The notes beneath the pieces were generated by a model. That model saw only the letters and a list, made by a program, of their open reading frames with translations. It did not search any database and had not been told where the DNA came from. A stretch of 54,413 bases of DNA from CAZTZY01 sp964617765 (GTDB taxonomy: Bacteria; Pseudomonadota; Gammaproteobacteria; Pseudomonadales; DT-91), in contig CAZTZY010000007.1 in NCBI GenBank assembly GCA_964617765.1, positions 1 through 54,413 of the forward strand. The letters are read 5' to 3'. Both the position numbers and the translations under genes were made by a program. Each line of letters begins with the position of its first letter. Positions within the stretch are counted from its first letter, which is position 1. This document shows, piece after piece, positions 9,202 through 17,949 of this stretch.

Positions 9202-10428
9202 TTATTCCCAACGTTTGATAATGATGGAAGTGTTAATACCGCCAAAGGCGAAATTATTGGTCATTATGTACTGTGTATTAATCTTTTGAATATCATCTTT
9301 TATATACGCCAGATCACCACATGCCGGATCAACATTTTTCAGGTTGGCAGTAGGATAAAACCAGTCCTCATTCATGCAGTGCAAGGTAGTCATGGCTTCC
9401 AGCGAGCCACAGGCGCCCAGGGTATGGCCGGTATAACTTTTGAAAGAGCTGATGGGCATGCGATTGCCAAATACACGGTAGGTGGCCTGGCTCTCGGCAA
9501 TATCACCGCGATCAGTAGCAGTGCCGTGGGCATTCACATAGCCAATAACATCTGGCGCCACTGCGGCATCCTGTAAGGCAAGACGCATGGCGATTTCCAT
9601 GGTTTCACTGTTGGGTTGAGTGACGTGTGTGCCATCAGAATTGGTGCCGAACCCGACGATTTCACCATATATTTTAGCACCGCGAGCCTTGGCATGTTCG
9701 AGCTCTTCGAGAATCAGGGTGCAGGCACCTTCGCCGATGACTAGTCCATCTCGATCAATGTCAAAGGGGCTGGGCGTGATATGCGGCGTGTCATTTTTGG
9801 TGCTTGTGGCAAACAGGGTGTCAAATACGGCTGCTTCGGTAGCGCACAGTTCTTCTGCGCCGCCGGCAACCATGACTGTTTGTTGGCCATTCTTGATGGC
9901 TTCATAGGAATATCCAATCGCCTGGCTGCCGGAAGTGCAGGCACTGGATGTGGTATAGACACGTCCACGTAAGCCAAAGAATACACCGACGTTAACGGCA
10001 GTGGTGTGGCCCATCATTTTGATATAGGAATTGGCATTGAGGCCTTTGGTGGAGTTGTTCATCAGCATATTGCCAAAGTCAGCAACAGCACTCGGGTTGC
10101 CGGTTGATGAGCCATAGGCAACGCCAGTCATGCCGCTGGTGAGTATGGGTGAATTCAAAAGCCCGGCATCAATCAGTGCATTTTCACTGGCTACTGTTGC
10201 CATTAAAGCCACTTTACCCATGCTGCGAATGGCTTTGCGATTATAGTGAGCAGGGGTCGAAAAATCTGGCACCGGACCTGCAAGGCGCGTATCGAGACCA
10301 TCATATTTATCCCAATCATCCATTCTGACGATACCAGTCTTCTGCGCTTTCAGATTGCCAGAAATAGTTTCCCAGTTGTTGCCTATCGGCGAGAATCCCG
10401 CCATACCTGTAATAACGACGCGTTTCAT
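9202..10428 (-). CDS. apeR: Beta-ketoacyl-ACP synthase of aryl polyene pathway (ApeR-like)
   Basis: A 408-aa FabF-type ketosynthase with a full catalytic triad: Cys164 in SSACTSGS, His in NAHGTATDRGD and His in SYTGHTLGACG. The start at 10428 overlaps the previous gene as TAATG. It condenses malonyl-ACP with a growing acyl-ACP; in APE systems it is the second ketosynthase besides ApeO. The name rests on the family and on its position at the end of an apeC-to-apeR gene order. The exact division of work between ApeR and ApeO cannot be read from sequence. Confidence 0.93.
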   Translation of the reverse strand: MKRVVITGMAGFSPIGNNWETISGNLKAQKTGIVRMDDWDKYDGLDTRLAGPVPDFSTPAHYNRKAIRSMGKVALMATVASENALIDAGLLNSPILTSGMTGVAYGSSTGNPSAVADFGNMLMNNSTKGLNANSYIKMMGHTTAVNVGVFFGLRGRVYTTSSACTSGSQAIGYSYEAIKNGQQTVMVAGGAEELCATEAAVFDTLFATSTKNDTPHITPSPFDIDRDGLVIGEGACTLILEELEHAKARGAKIYGEIVGFGTNSDGTHVTQPNSETMEIAMRLALQDAAVAPDVIGYVNAHGTATDRGDIAESQATYRVFGNRMPISSFKSYTGHTLGACGSLEAMTTLHCMNEDWFYPTANLKNVDPACGDLAYIKDDIQKINTQYIMTNNFAFGGINTSIIIKRWE

Positions 10429-11153
10429 TAGCAAAGCCCACCATTAACTGCGATAACCTGACGTGTAATATAAGAAGCTTCTTCCGATATGAGGAAGTTG
10501 ACAGCCGCTGCCACTTCATTGGCTTGACCGATGCGGCGCAAGGGTATCATCATTTCGATGTGTTCAGCCGGAACCTCTTCGGTCATATCGGTTTCAATCA
10601 ATCCCGGGGCAACACAATTCACCGTGATTTTGCGTTTCGCCAGTTCTAACGCCAGCGCCTTGGTTGCGCCAATGATGCCGGCTTTGGCGGCACTGTAGTT
10701 AACCTGGCCGCGATTACCCATCAAGCCGGAAACTGAAGATAGCGTCACAATTCGGCCACCTTTTTTATTGCGTACCATAGGCATAATCAATGGATGTAAT
10801 ACATTATAAAAGCCATCGAGATTGGTGCGCAAAACAAGATCCCAGTCTTCGCCGGAAATGGCAGGGAAGGCGTTATCGCGGGTAATGCCGGCATTACAGA
10901 CCACGCCATAATAAACGCCATGGGCTTCAATATCTTCGGTCAATACTTTTGCAGCGAGTTCCCTGTTAGATACATCAAATTGCAGGATGCGGGCATTTTG
11001 TCCCAGCGACCTGATTTCTTCAGCGACTTTTTCTGCCGCTGCTGTGGAGGCCAGACAATGCAGCACGATATCGTGGCCTGATTGAGCCAGGCGCAGTGCG
11101 ATAGCTTTGCCAATGCCTCGGCTTGAACCTGTAACCAATACACTTTTACTCAT
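10428..11153 (-). CDS. apeQ: 3-oxoacyl-ACP reductase (ApeQ-like, FabG family)
   Basis: A 241-aa SDR of FabG size. It has TGSSRGIGKAIALRLAQ at the N terminus, the NAG motif (CNAGITRDNAF), Ser in SSVSGLMG, the YSAAK catalytic Tyr/Lys and the FabG-typical NCVAPGLIETDM. It reduces the beta-keto group after each condensation of the polyene cycle using NADPH. It overlaps the dehydratase gene upstream (ATGA) and apeR downstream (TAATG), as expected for coupled subunits of one assembly line. Confidence 0.94.
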   Translation of the reverse strand: MSKSVLVTGSSRGIGKAIALRLAQSGHDIVLHCLASTAAAEKVAEEIRSLGQNARILQFDVSNRELAAKVLTEDIEAHGVYYGVVCNAGITRDNAFPAISGEDWDLVLRTNLDGFYNVLHPLIMPMVRNKKGGRIVTLSSVSGLMGNRGQVNYSAAKAGIIGATKALALELAKRKITVNCVAPGLIETDMTEEVPAEHIEMMIPLRRIGQANEVAAAVNFLISEEASYITRQVIAVNGGLC

Positions 11154-11617
11154 TTTTTTGCCTCCATTAATTCCTTGATTTGCTCTTCATTGGGCTGAAA
11201 TACATTAAGGCTGGATACTATATTGACATTATCACCACTGATGACGCAATTGAATGAACCCAATCCACTTTCTTCGCCAAAGTTTTTTTCAATATTTACG
11301 GTCAGGGTAACATTACAGTTAAAATGCGTTACATTGCTGGTATAACGGCGTGTACCAATTAAAAACCCCATCTTCACTGGTTCGTTGTTGATATGGGCAT
11401 GAAAGCCTGCCCATGCCGCAATCGTTTGTGCCATATACTCAATGCCAACCCACGCCGGAACCTGATCCTGATTACCACAGAATAAGCCGTTGTTAGCCAC
11501 TTTTACTATCGCTTGAGCGGTCTGCTCATCAGCGGATATCAACTGGCTGATAAGTACCATATTGCCAGCATGAGGCACTAATTGGGCTACAGGAATGTCA
11601 GAAGGATTCATGGGCAT
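11150..11617 (-). CDS. apeP: 3-hydroxyacyl-ACP dehydratase, hotdog fold (ApeP-like)
   Basis: A 155-aa hotdog protein with the ApeP-type N-terminal motif PHAGNMVLI and the helix VPAWVGIEYMAQTIAAWAG, which carries the acidic residue of FabA/FabZ-like dehydratases. In APE assembly it dehydrates 3-hydroxyacyl-ACP to the trans-2-enoyl form. No enoyl reductase gene is present, so each double bond is kept and conjugation builds up. It overlaps apeO by 20 bases and apeQ by 4. A second dehydratase (ApeI-like) lies at 21213-21590, and the known system uses both. Confidence 0.88.
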   Translation of the reverse strand: MPMNPSDIPVAQLVPHAGNMVLISQLISADEQTAQAIVKVANNGLFCGNQDQVPAWVGIEYMAQTIAAWAGFHAHINNEPVKMGFLIGTRRYTSNVTHFNCNVTLTVNIEKNFGEESGLGSFNCVISGDNVNIVSSLNVFQPNEEQIKELMEAKK

Positions 11618-12791
11618 GACCTACTAATAAAGAGATATTGTTGCCGCCAAAGGCAAATGAATTGCTCAGGCACAGTTTTAATGTTGTTGTTTTTTTTATG
11701 CCATCAGCAATGTTTAATGAAGGCAGTTCAGGGTCATAGGATTTATCCCAGGATTGGGCCGGTATGACCTTTTCAGTATTTTGCCCGGATAATAACAAAC
11801 AGCATAATCCCAGTTCGGTAGCGGCGGCAGCACCTAAAGTATGACCAGTGAGGCTTTTTGTTGAGCTGCATAAAACGGTATTACCAAAGATGCTGTGAAC
11901 AGCTGTGCTTTCCATGGCATCGTTCAGTTTGGTTGCAGTGCCATGCAGGTTTAAATAATCGAGTTGAGCATGTTCAAAAGGTGATTGTGCAAAAGCTTCT
12001 TTCATAGTGATACAGGCACCTTTTCCAGAAGGATCAGGTGCAGAAATATGATGTGCATCAGAGCTGCACCCGATACCATAGAGTTCAAGGTTTGCAGGGT
12101 TCTTGCTGAATACAAAAAGTGCGGCGGCTTCACCAATAGTGATGCCATTACGGTTTTTGCTAAAGGGCTGGCAAATATCAGGACTCACTGATTCCAGTGC
12201 TGAAAATCCTTGTACAGTCATTTGGCATAAACTGTCTGCCCCGCCAACAATCACGGCATCGCAAAAATCCTGTTCCATTAAACGGCGCGCTGTATTAAAA
12301 GCATTAGCACTGGAAGAGCAGGCCGTTGATACGGTGAGCGATGGACCGTTAATGCCGGTATAGGCGCTGAAAAAATCACTGCCGGCACCGATATCCTGTT
12401 GTTTGAAATGATAGTATCCAGGGGTGACACCACTTTGTATTTTTTCAGCGAGGGCTTTCTCGGCAGCACTGATACCTGAAGTGCTGGTGCCGAGAACAAT
12501 GCCAATACGGTGTTTGCCAAACTGGTTAATGAGGTTTTTAACAGTCGCTTCGATTTGCAGATAAGCGGCTATCAATAATTCATTATTCCGGCAGTTGTAC
12601 ATTTCTAGTGAAGCGGGCACTGCAGGTAATTCACCCAATACCTTTGCGACATAGCAGGCGTGGTCAGCAAAGTATTCATCGCCATACGTCAAGCCCGGGC
12701 TAATATTCGCCAGCCAGTTTTTAAAAATGCTGGCCTTATCATTGCCTAACGCATTGATCATGCCAAAATCATTGATAAAGTAACGATTCAT
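11598..12791 (-). CDS. apeO: Beta-ketoacyl-ACP synthase (ApeO-like)
   Basis: A 397-aa ketosynthase with Cys158 in VSTACSSSA, His in NLHGTATKLND and His in SLTGHTLGAAA, so it is catalytically complete. It is the main chain-extending synthase of the aryl polyene system and is expected to pair with the Cys-less ApeC (24793-25515) as a KS/chain-length-factor heterodimer. Its start overlaps the end of the lipoprotein gene by four bases. Assignment rests on family and position. Swapping ApeO and ApeR names is unlikely given the collinearity. Confidence 0.92.
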   Translation of the reverse strand: MNRYFINDFGMINALGNDKASIFKNWLANISPGLTYGDEYFADHACYVAKVLGELPAVPASLEMYNCRNNELLIAAYLQIEATVKNLINQFGKHRIGIVLGTSTSGISAAEKALAEKIQSGVTPGYYHFKQQDIGAGSDFFSAYTGINGPSLTVSTACSSSANAFNTARRLMEQDFCDAVIVGGADSLCQMTVQGFSALESVSPDICQPFSKNRNGITIGEAAALFVFSKNPANLELYGIGCSSDAHHISAPDPSGKGACITMKEAFAQSPFEHAQLDYLNLHGTATKLNDAMESTAVHSIFGNTVLCSSTKSLTGHTLGAAAATELGLCCLLLSGQNTEKVIPAQSWDKSYDPELPSLNIADGIKKTTTLKLCLSNSFAFGGNNISLLVGHAHESF

Positions 12792-13360
12792 TGCGTATCT
12801 TCAATATTTAAACGGGAGATGGTCAAAGTATGTCCATCTGCCATATTGTTAACAGTTATTGGCCCCGGGTTGGTCAGATCGGTAAAAAAACTAGCCTTGA
12901 TTCTTGTTTTATCTTTATACAGTAAATAATTCTGTTCACCTTTGGTATCCAAACTCCAGTTTTCCGGTAGTTGCTGTTTTATCTTGTCTGTACTGTAGTT
13001 GACCAATTGCAATTCAGTTAATAATTGCATGGGTTTGATGGTGTTGGAATATAACGCTGCGACATTCAGTTCCTGGTAGCTGCTGGTATACTCCAGGGTG
13101 AATAAGGTTATGCCAGTCGTGGTTAAACCTATCAGTTGGGTTTTATCAGTATGCAGTTCTAGCACAGCAATAAAAGTTTCTGATTGATCTTCGGTATCAA
13201 TTTTTACCAGTTGCGTGATGCGTTTATTCATCAGGGTTGCTTGTGGTGATGGAAGCACAGGGAAAGCGTTATGCCCAGAAAAACACGCACAGCCACCCAG
13301 TAGCAGTAATATACCGCCAAGGATAACTATCAGGCTTTTCTGCATTGCGCGTTTTTGCAT
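12788..13360 (-). CDS. apeN: DUF3261 lipoprotein (ApeN-like)
   Basis: From the ATG at 13360, which overlaps the previous stop as TGATG, this reads as a short lipoprotein. A hydrophobic stretch (SLIVILGGILLLLGGC) ends in a lipobox LGGC, followed by about 165 mostly beta-rich residues. A GTG five codons upstream is an alternative start. DUF3261 proteins are regular members of aryl polyene clusters next to the LolA-like and MMPL genes. They probably sit in the outer membrane and help place or accept the pigment. No catalytic residues are evident. Confidence 0.82.
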   Translation of the reverse strand: MQKRAMQKSLIVILGGILLLLGGCACFSGHNAFPVLPSPQATLMNKRITQLVKIDTEDQSETFIAVLELHTDKTQLIGLTTTGITLFTLEYTSSYQELNVAALYSNTIKPMQLLTELQLVNYSTDKIKQQLPENWSLDTKGEQNYLLYKDKTRIKASFFTDLTNPGPITVNNMADGHTLTISRLNIEDTQ

Positions 13361-14592
13361 CAGGCTTCCTTGCACAGTTCTGCCAGGGCATTAAGACGGC
13401 GTAAGCTCTGGTTGACCATCTGGTTGCTTTGATCCCATACATAACCTGCCAGAATGGAGGCAATCATCGAAATGATTTTTTTGTCGGGGTTAGGGTGAAA
13501 CAAGACATCCTGGAAGCGGCCGTCGTACCAGGCTTCAACATAGGTTCTGAAAACATCAACGCCACGTTGCAGTTCTTCAGCGTATTCTTTTTGCCAGTCT
13601 ACCGATTGGCCCTTGAAGTGTTTGTCGAGCAGGTTGGCGGCCATGCTGGCTGATTTCATCGCAATCGTAACGCCAGAAGAAAATACCGGGTCAAGGAATT
13701 CGCCGGCATTGCCTAACAGCAGGAACTTGTTGCCATGTAACGATTTTACATTAGCTGAATAACCGACAATCTGGTTCACCGGAGTATCGTACACCGCTTT
13801 ATCGAGAATGCGGCGCAAATCATTCGATTCATTAACAATGGTTTTCAGTTTCTCGTCATTCGTGCCTTCATACTTGGTAAAGAATGCGGGTTCAGCGACT
13901 ACGCCCAAAGAACAGCGGCCATTGCTGAAGGGAATCAACCAGTACCAGACTTCTTTGTGGATTGGATGAATCCCTACCAGGATTTTTGTGCGGTCATGAT
14001 CAGGAGCTGTGATGTTGTCTTCAATGTGGGTGAACAGCGCTTGTCGCACAGGAAAGTTGGAAGGGTATTCCAGGTCGAGCAGGCGAGGCAGTACACGGCC
14101 AAAACCGCTGGCATCTAACACAAACTTGCCACGATAAATGTTGGTATTGCCTTCTTTGTCTTTGGCGGTCAGTACTGGAATGTCGCCAGAGAAATCCGCA
14201 TTGAGTATTTCTTCTTCGTAATGGATGTCTGCGCCGGCTTTTTCTGCTTCATCAGCAAGGATTTTATCAAACGTACCGCGCTGTACCTGAAACGTGGTGC
14301 TCGGCCCTTGTGAAAATTTATCATTAAAATCGATAACTGAGTGACGGTGGTCGCGGCGGAAAGCGGCACCATCCTTGAATTGAAAACCATGATCAACCAC
14401 AGCCTGGGTCATGCCGGCTTCTTCAAGGAATTCCATACATTGTGGCAAAAGGCTTTCGCCGATGGAGAAACGCGGAAACTTCTGGCGCTCGATAATAATT
14501 ACGCTATAGCCTTTTTGTATTAACAGTTTGGCTGCTACAGCGCCAGAAGGGCCGGCACCAATAATTAATACATCTGCATCAATGTTGCTCAT
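13360..14592 (-). CDS. FAD-dependent oxidoreductase / halogenase-like protein of APE cluster
   Basis: A 410-aa flavoprotein: GAGPSG at residues 12-17, then the sequence FPRFSIGESLLP at 39-50, a hallmark of the halogenase and geranylgeranyl-reductase-like family. It has Lys73 in a KxGxxF context and WYWLIP (WxWxIP) at 216-221. It is thus halogenase-like but shorter than tryptophan halogenases. A similar gene is found in xanthomonadin-type APE clusters. It is inserted between the apeM and apeN equivalents, and its ATG overlaps the apeM stop. Function could be halogenation, hydroxylation or an electron-transfer step; sequence alone does not decide. Confidence 0.85.
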   Translation of the reverse strand: MSNIDADVLIIGAGPSGAVAAKLLIQKGYSVIIIERQKFPRFSIGESLLPQCMEFLEEAGMTQAVVDHGFQFKDGAAFRRDHRHSVIDFNDKFSQGPSTTFQVQRGTFDKILADEAEKAGADIHYEEEILNADFSGDIPVLTAKDKEGNTNIYRGKFVLDASGFGRVLPRLLDLEYPSNFPVRQALFTHIEDNITAPDHDRTKILVGIHPIHKEVWYWLIPFSNGRCSLGVVAEPAFFTKYEGTNDEKLKTIVNESNDLRRILDKAVYDTPVNQIVGYSANVKSLHGNKFLLLGNAGEFLDPVFSSGVTIAMKSASMAANLLDKHFKGQSVDWQKEYAEELQRGVDVFRTYVEAWYDGRFQDVLFHPNPDKKIISMIASILAGYVWDQSNQMVNQSLRRLNALAELCKEA

Positions 14593-16942
14593 GAGATACC
14601 TCGGTTTGTTGTACAGAAATGAGTGGGGATAATAAAAAAGCGCAGGCTATGCCCATACTTAGGGTTAAGCCAAAGGCCTGGATAACGGTGGTTTGGCTGA
14701 GCATTAATAAACCAAAGGATAAAGTAGTGGTTATCAATGAGAGTAAAACAGCTAACGAAGTCGATTGTTTGTGCTGTTCGCCAAGATAATGAAAGATGCT
14801 GTAATCGAATCCAATACCCAAAACCAGTATCAAGGCAAAGACATTAAATAAATTAAACGGCGTACCGAGCAAGCCGGATATAGCTATGGTAAGGGTGATG
14901 GCAGTTAAGGGTATCGAGATAATAGTCAGTGCCGCTTTAAGGCTCAATGCATACCATAACATCAGGATAATCAAGAAGGCGGCTATACCCACAAAAATTG
15001 CGGCGATAATGCGGTATTGATGCATGATACTATTGATGGTTGCTACATGATCAACAAAATAGATCCCCGAATCAGGAGATGCCAGAGATGCCATGGCCTG
15101 AATATCTTTTATACCTTTCAGATTGATAATCGTAGCGCATTGCTGGTTTTTACAGCCCAGCCATTGTTGTTTCCAGTTTTGCGGCGCTGTATCCAGCCAT
15201 TGTTCAATAGGTAGAGATTTGGCTGTGGTAGTATTTATCTCATCGTAAATGCTATTGATATATTGTTCGTCCATATTGATACTTTTGAATAGATTACGCA
15301 CGATGCCGGAATCAAAATAGACTGATTTTATCAGTGCATGGTTCTCCAGTTGTCCCTGTTCGTCGATGTAGACGTTGCTGAGCGCAATATAGTTATCCAG
15401 TTGTTTATCCTGAATCATTTTGCCTAGTTGTGCGCCTAATTGTTTTTCATGAATGAGTATCTCGCTGATATTTTTTCCGCTGACGATAAAATACTGGGCA
15501 TCATTTTTCTGTTTAAAAATTGATTTGATGGCGTTTTCTTGCTCCAGCAAAACCGGATCAGGCTTTTGCATGCTGCGAATATCATCCTGGATATTGAGGT
15601 GGCTGAAGCCTATAAACACAATGGCTAAAGCACCTATTGCAAAAGCAATCCGGTATTTTTTGAAAAACGCGGGCCATTTTTCCAGATAGACTGGATAGAA
15701 CCGGGTAAGTGGAATAGGGTGTTTGCAAGAGAATTTAAAAGACCAAAAAGGAAACAAAAGCACCACTGTTAGCCAGGCACTAAATAGACCGGTGGCAGAG
15801 AATATAGCCATTTGTTGCAAACCGGGAAAAGGCGTAAATGCCAGGCTAAGGAAGGCAATGACCGAGCCTAACATGCCCAGTCCTATGCTGGTAAAGATGC
15901 TTTTCAAGCCCTGATAGGAGTTCCAGTCTTTTTGGAAGCTATTGCAAAAATAATGGAAAGAATAATCAATGCAACCAATCAGGCTGCTGCCAAAGACCAA
16001 GGTAATCACGTGAACTTTATCAAACACCAGGCTTGATATGGTGAGAGCCGAAAGTATCCCCACGCTGATGGATATAATCGAAAGTGTTAACGGCAGTATT
16101 GAGCGAAATGCAAAAACAAGCAGGATAATGACTGAAATTGTAGAAAGTGTGCCAATGGTAGATATTTCATGCTGTGCGCTTTGTGCACCGTAAGCGGAGT
16201 AAAGCGGCAGGCCGGCAACCAGCAAATTGCTGTCCTTATGGGTTAAGTTCTTTTTACTGCTTTCATATAGATCAATCAGTTTTGCATGTTTATTGGTATC
16301 AGTACTGCGATTTGAGACTTTGGTAATTAACAACGCATAAACCTTGTCACCGTGGTTAATCATGGCGACATCCTGGTACAGTTCAATATCGCTGTTATTC
16401 AGGGAGTTTATGTAGTTGCCTAACGTAAATAATGGATCTTGCAATAAAGTTGAAGCATGTTGAATGCCTAAAGGCGAGTACAGTAATTGTATGCTGTTAT
16501 TGGCAAAGGTTTCGGGATTAAGCTTGATTGCTGTTTTATCTTCAGCGGTAATAAAATTATATCGGTAGGGTAATAGCTGCTGGTAACTGTTTATGGCATC
16601 TTTGCTGTTCCAGCGTAAATTGATTTCTTCGAATAATTGGCTGGAAGACAGATTTTTTTCCAGTCCCTGTGCATTATCAAAAGCATGTTCCTGAGTATCA
16701 GCACCCACCAGCCATATGATGGATTGGTTTAGCAAGCTGTTTTGTTTGTCCTGGGCTTTTAAGATAAGCGGATTTTTTTCGTTATGGGGCAATAAGGATA
16801 AAATGTTAGTTTCGAACTGGATATTGGGCAGCACATAACAGGCAATGCCGGCGAGTAAAACAAACAGGAATGTCCAGACACTGGCGAGTTTCCGCGCTGC
16901 ACTTAAATCATCAAGACTATGTTCAGATAGCTTTAAAGGCAT
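14579..16942 (-). CDS. apeM: MMPL/RND-family exporter (ApeM-like)
   Basis: A 787-aa inner-membrane protein with two similar halves, each a membrane helix, a large periplasmic loop and a five- to six-helix bundle. Each half carries the family motif with an acidic residue inside a helix (GCIDYSFHYF in the first, GIGFDYSIFHYLG in the second). These are proton-relay positions in MMPL and RND pumps. It probably moves the finished acyl or lipid-linked polyene out of the inner membrane. It overlaps the LolA-like gene upstream by 20 bases. Together with ApeL and ApeN it suggests an envelope-spanning path to the outer membrane. Confidence 0.92.
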   Translation of the reverse strand: MPLKLSEHSLDDLSAARKLASVWTFLFVLLAGIACYVLPNIQFETNILSLLPHNEKNPLILKAQDKQNSLLNQSIIWLVGADTQEHAFDNAQGLEKNLSSSQLFEEINLRWNSKDAINSYQQLLPYRYNFITAEDKTAIKLNPETFANNSIQLLYSPLGIQHASTLLQDPLFTLGNYINSLNNSDIELYQDVAMINHGDKVYALLITKVSNRSTDTNKHAKLIDLYESSKKNLTHKDSNLLVAGLPLYSAYGAQSAQHEISTIGTLSTISVIILLVFAFRSILPLTLSIISISVGILSALTISSLVFDKVHVITLVFGSSLIGCIDYSFHYFCNSFQKDWNSYQGLKSIFTSIGLGMLGSVIAFLSLAFTPFPGLQQMAIFSATGLFSAWLTVVLLFPFWSFKFSCKHPIPLTRFYPVYLEKWPAFFKKYRIAFAIGALAIVFIGFSHLNIQDDIRSMQKPDPVLLEQENAIKSIFKQKNDAQYFIVSGKNISEILIHEKQLGAQLGKMIQDKQLDNYIALSNVYIDEQGQLENHALIKSVYFDSGIVRNLFKSINMDEQYINSIYDEINTTTAKSLPIEQWLDTAPQNWKQQWLGCKNQQCATIINLKGIKDIQAMASLASPDSGIYFVDHVATINSIMHQYRIIAAIFVGIAAFLIILMLWYALSLKAALTIISIPLTAITLTIAISGLLGTPFNLFNVFALILVLGIGFDYSIFHYLGEQHKQSTSLAVLLSLITTTLSFGLLMLSQTTVIQAFGLTLSMGIACAFLLSPLISVQQTEVSHEQH

Positions 16943-17525
16943 TGTTTATCTCGGGAGGTAAAGTTTTTAATGCCTGGATATCGTGAAAGTTAATTTCTGT
17001 CCGGTCTCCTGTCGCTTCATGCAAGATTAGTTGGTCAATATAAATATTACCCGTCATTGAAATACTTTGTATGCCTTTGCGGAGTAACAGGGATTTAGGT
17101 TCGAGTTCTACTAGCCAGTTATTGTTGGCATCGCCAGTGTTTTTAATGGTTATATTAAATTGTTCATTGATTTTTGCGAGATCGCCAGAGAGCAGGCCTT
17201 GTAGTATTTTGCCGACATATTCCATCGATTTTGCTGTTTTCTGTGTTTGGTTGTCAGAAAAACTGACTCTGGTTGGTGTGATAACAATTTGGGAGTGTGC
17301 AGGTTTTTCCATGAGCCACACCACACCATTTTTTTGGCTGATCCAGAAAGTGCCATTGGAAACCAAAGGCATGGTTAAAATTTTCAGGAATTTATTTTGT
17401 GTGAAAGCAGCCTGCAAAAATTCGGGTTTTAAAAGTTTTTTATTGATAGTTTCCAAATCGCCGGCCAGTGCAGGAAAAGCTGTTAAAAGGCTAACAGAAA
17501 GTATCAGGATGGATATTTTACGCAT
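16923..17525 (-). CDS. apeL: LolA-like outer-membrane lipid carrier (ApeL-like)
   Basis: Starting at the ATG at 17525 gives about 200 aa with a clean signal peptide (MRKISILILSVSLLTAFPALA). The longer frame puts the signal peptide inside the protein and is rejected. The mature part has the LolA half-barrel pattern, for example QNKFLKILTMPLVSNGTFWIS. LolA carries lipoproteins across the periplasm; this paralogue in APE clusters is thought to carry the pigment lipid. The start overlaps the thioesterase stop by eight bases. Confidence 0.88.
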   Translation of the reverse strand: MRKISILILSVSLLTAFPALAGDLETINKKLLKPEFLQAAFTQNKFLKILTMPLVSNGTFWISQKNGVVWLMEKPAHSQIVITPTRVSFSDNQTQKTAKSMEYVGKILQGLLSGDLAKINEQFNITIKNTGDANNNWLVELEPKSLLLRKGIQSISMTGNIYIDQLILHEATGDRTEINFHDIQALKTLPPEINNAFKAI

Positions 17526-17949
17526 CGGGTGCCAGCCCCAACTTGTGGTAAAGGATATCAGGACTGCCAATGCACATTTCATTGGCATTCATGTCTACTG
17601 CAACCTGAATAGTATGGCCTTTGGTAAGGCGTAGACCGGTCTCGGCATCCCGCACCTTGTATTCAACCTTGAGGCGATATTCATATTCAGTAATTGAGGC
17701 TTGAACAATAATGTGCTGGCGAAATGTTGAAGGCTGGATATAACGTATATGCATATCAATGACTGGCCAGGCATAGCCCGATTCCTTCATCTGAGCATAG
17801 TTATAATCAATCTGGTCAAAAAGCTTGCAGCGAGCAATTTCAAAATATTTTGCATAGTGTCCATGCCAGGCGATGGCCAATAGATCAACATCATGAAAAG
17901 GAATTTCAATGGTAACTTCAGTTGACCAGGGGCTCACAGGCTTAGGCAT
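17518..17949 (-). CDS. apeK: Acyl-CoA/ACP thioesterase, 4-hydroxybenzoyl-CoA type (ApeK-like)
   Basis: A 143-aa hotdog protein with the YbgC/4HBT signature: an Asp in the segment FHDVDLLAIAWHGHYAKYFE, where the nucleophile-side Asp precedes the HGHYAKYFE helix. It would release the aryl polyene acid from its ACP or edit stalled thioesters. It overlaps the ammonia-lyase gene upstream by eight bases. The family is broad, so the substrate is set by context only. Confidence 0.88.
   Translation of the reverse strand: MPKPVSPWSTEVTIEIPFHDVDLLAIAWHGHYAKYFEIARCKLFDQIDYNYAQMKESGYAWPVIDMHIRYIQPSTFRQHIIVQASITEYEYRLKVEYKVRDAETGLRLTKGHTIQVAVDMNANEMCIGSPDILYHKLGLAPDA

Noticed and set aside
17071..17634. 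187-aa plus-strand frame opposite the LolA-like and thioesterase genes
   Set aside because: It lies antisense to two well-supported genes and spans their junction; no family motif.
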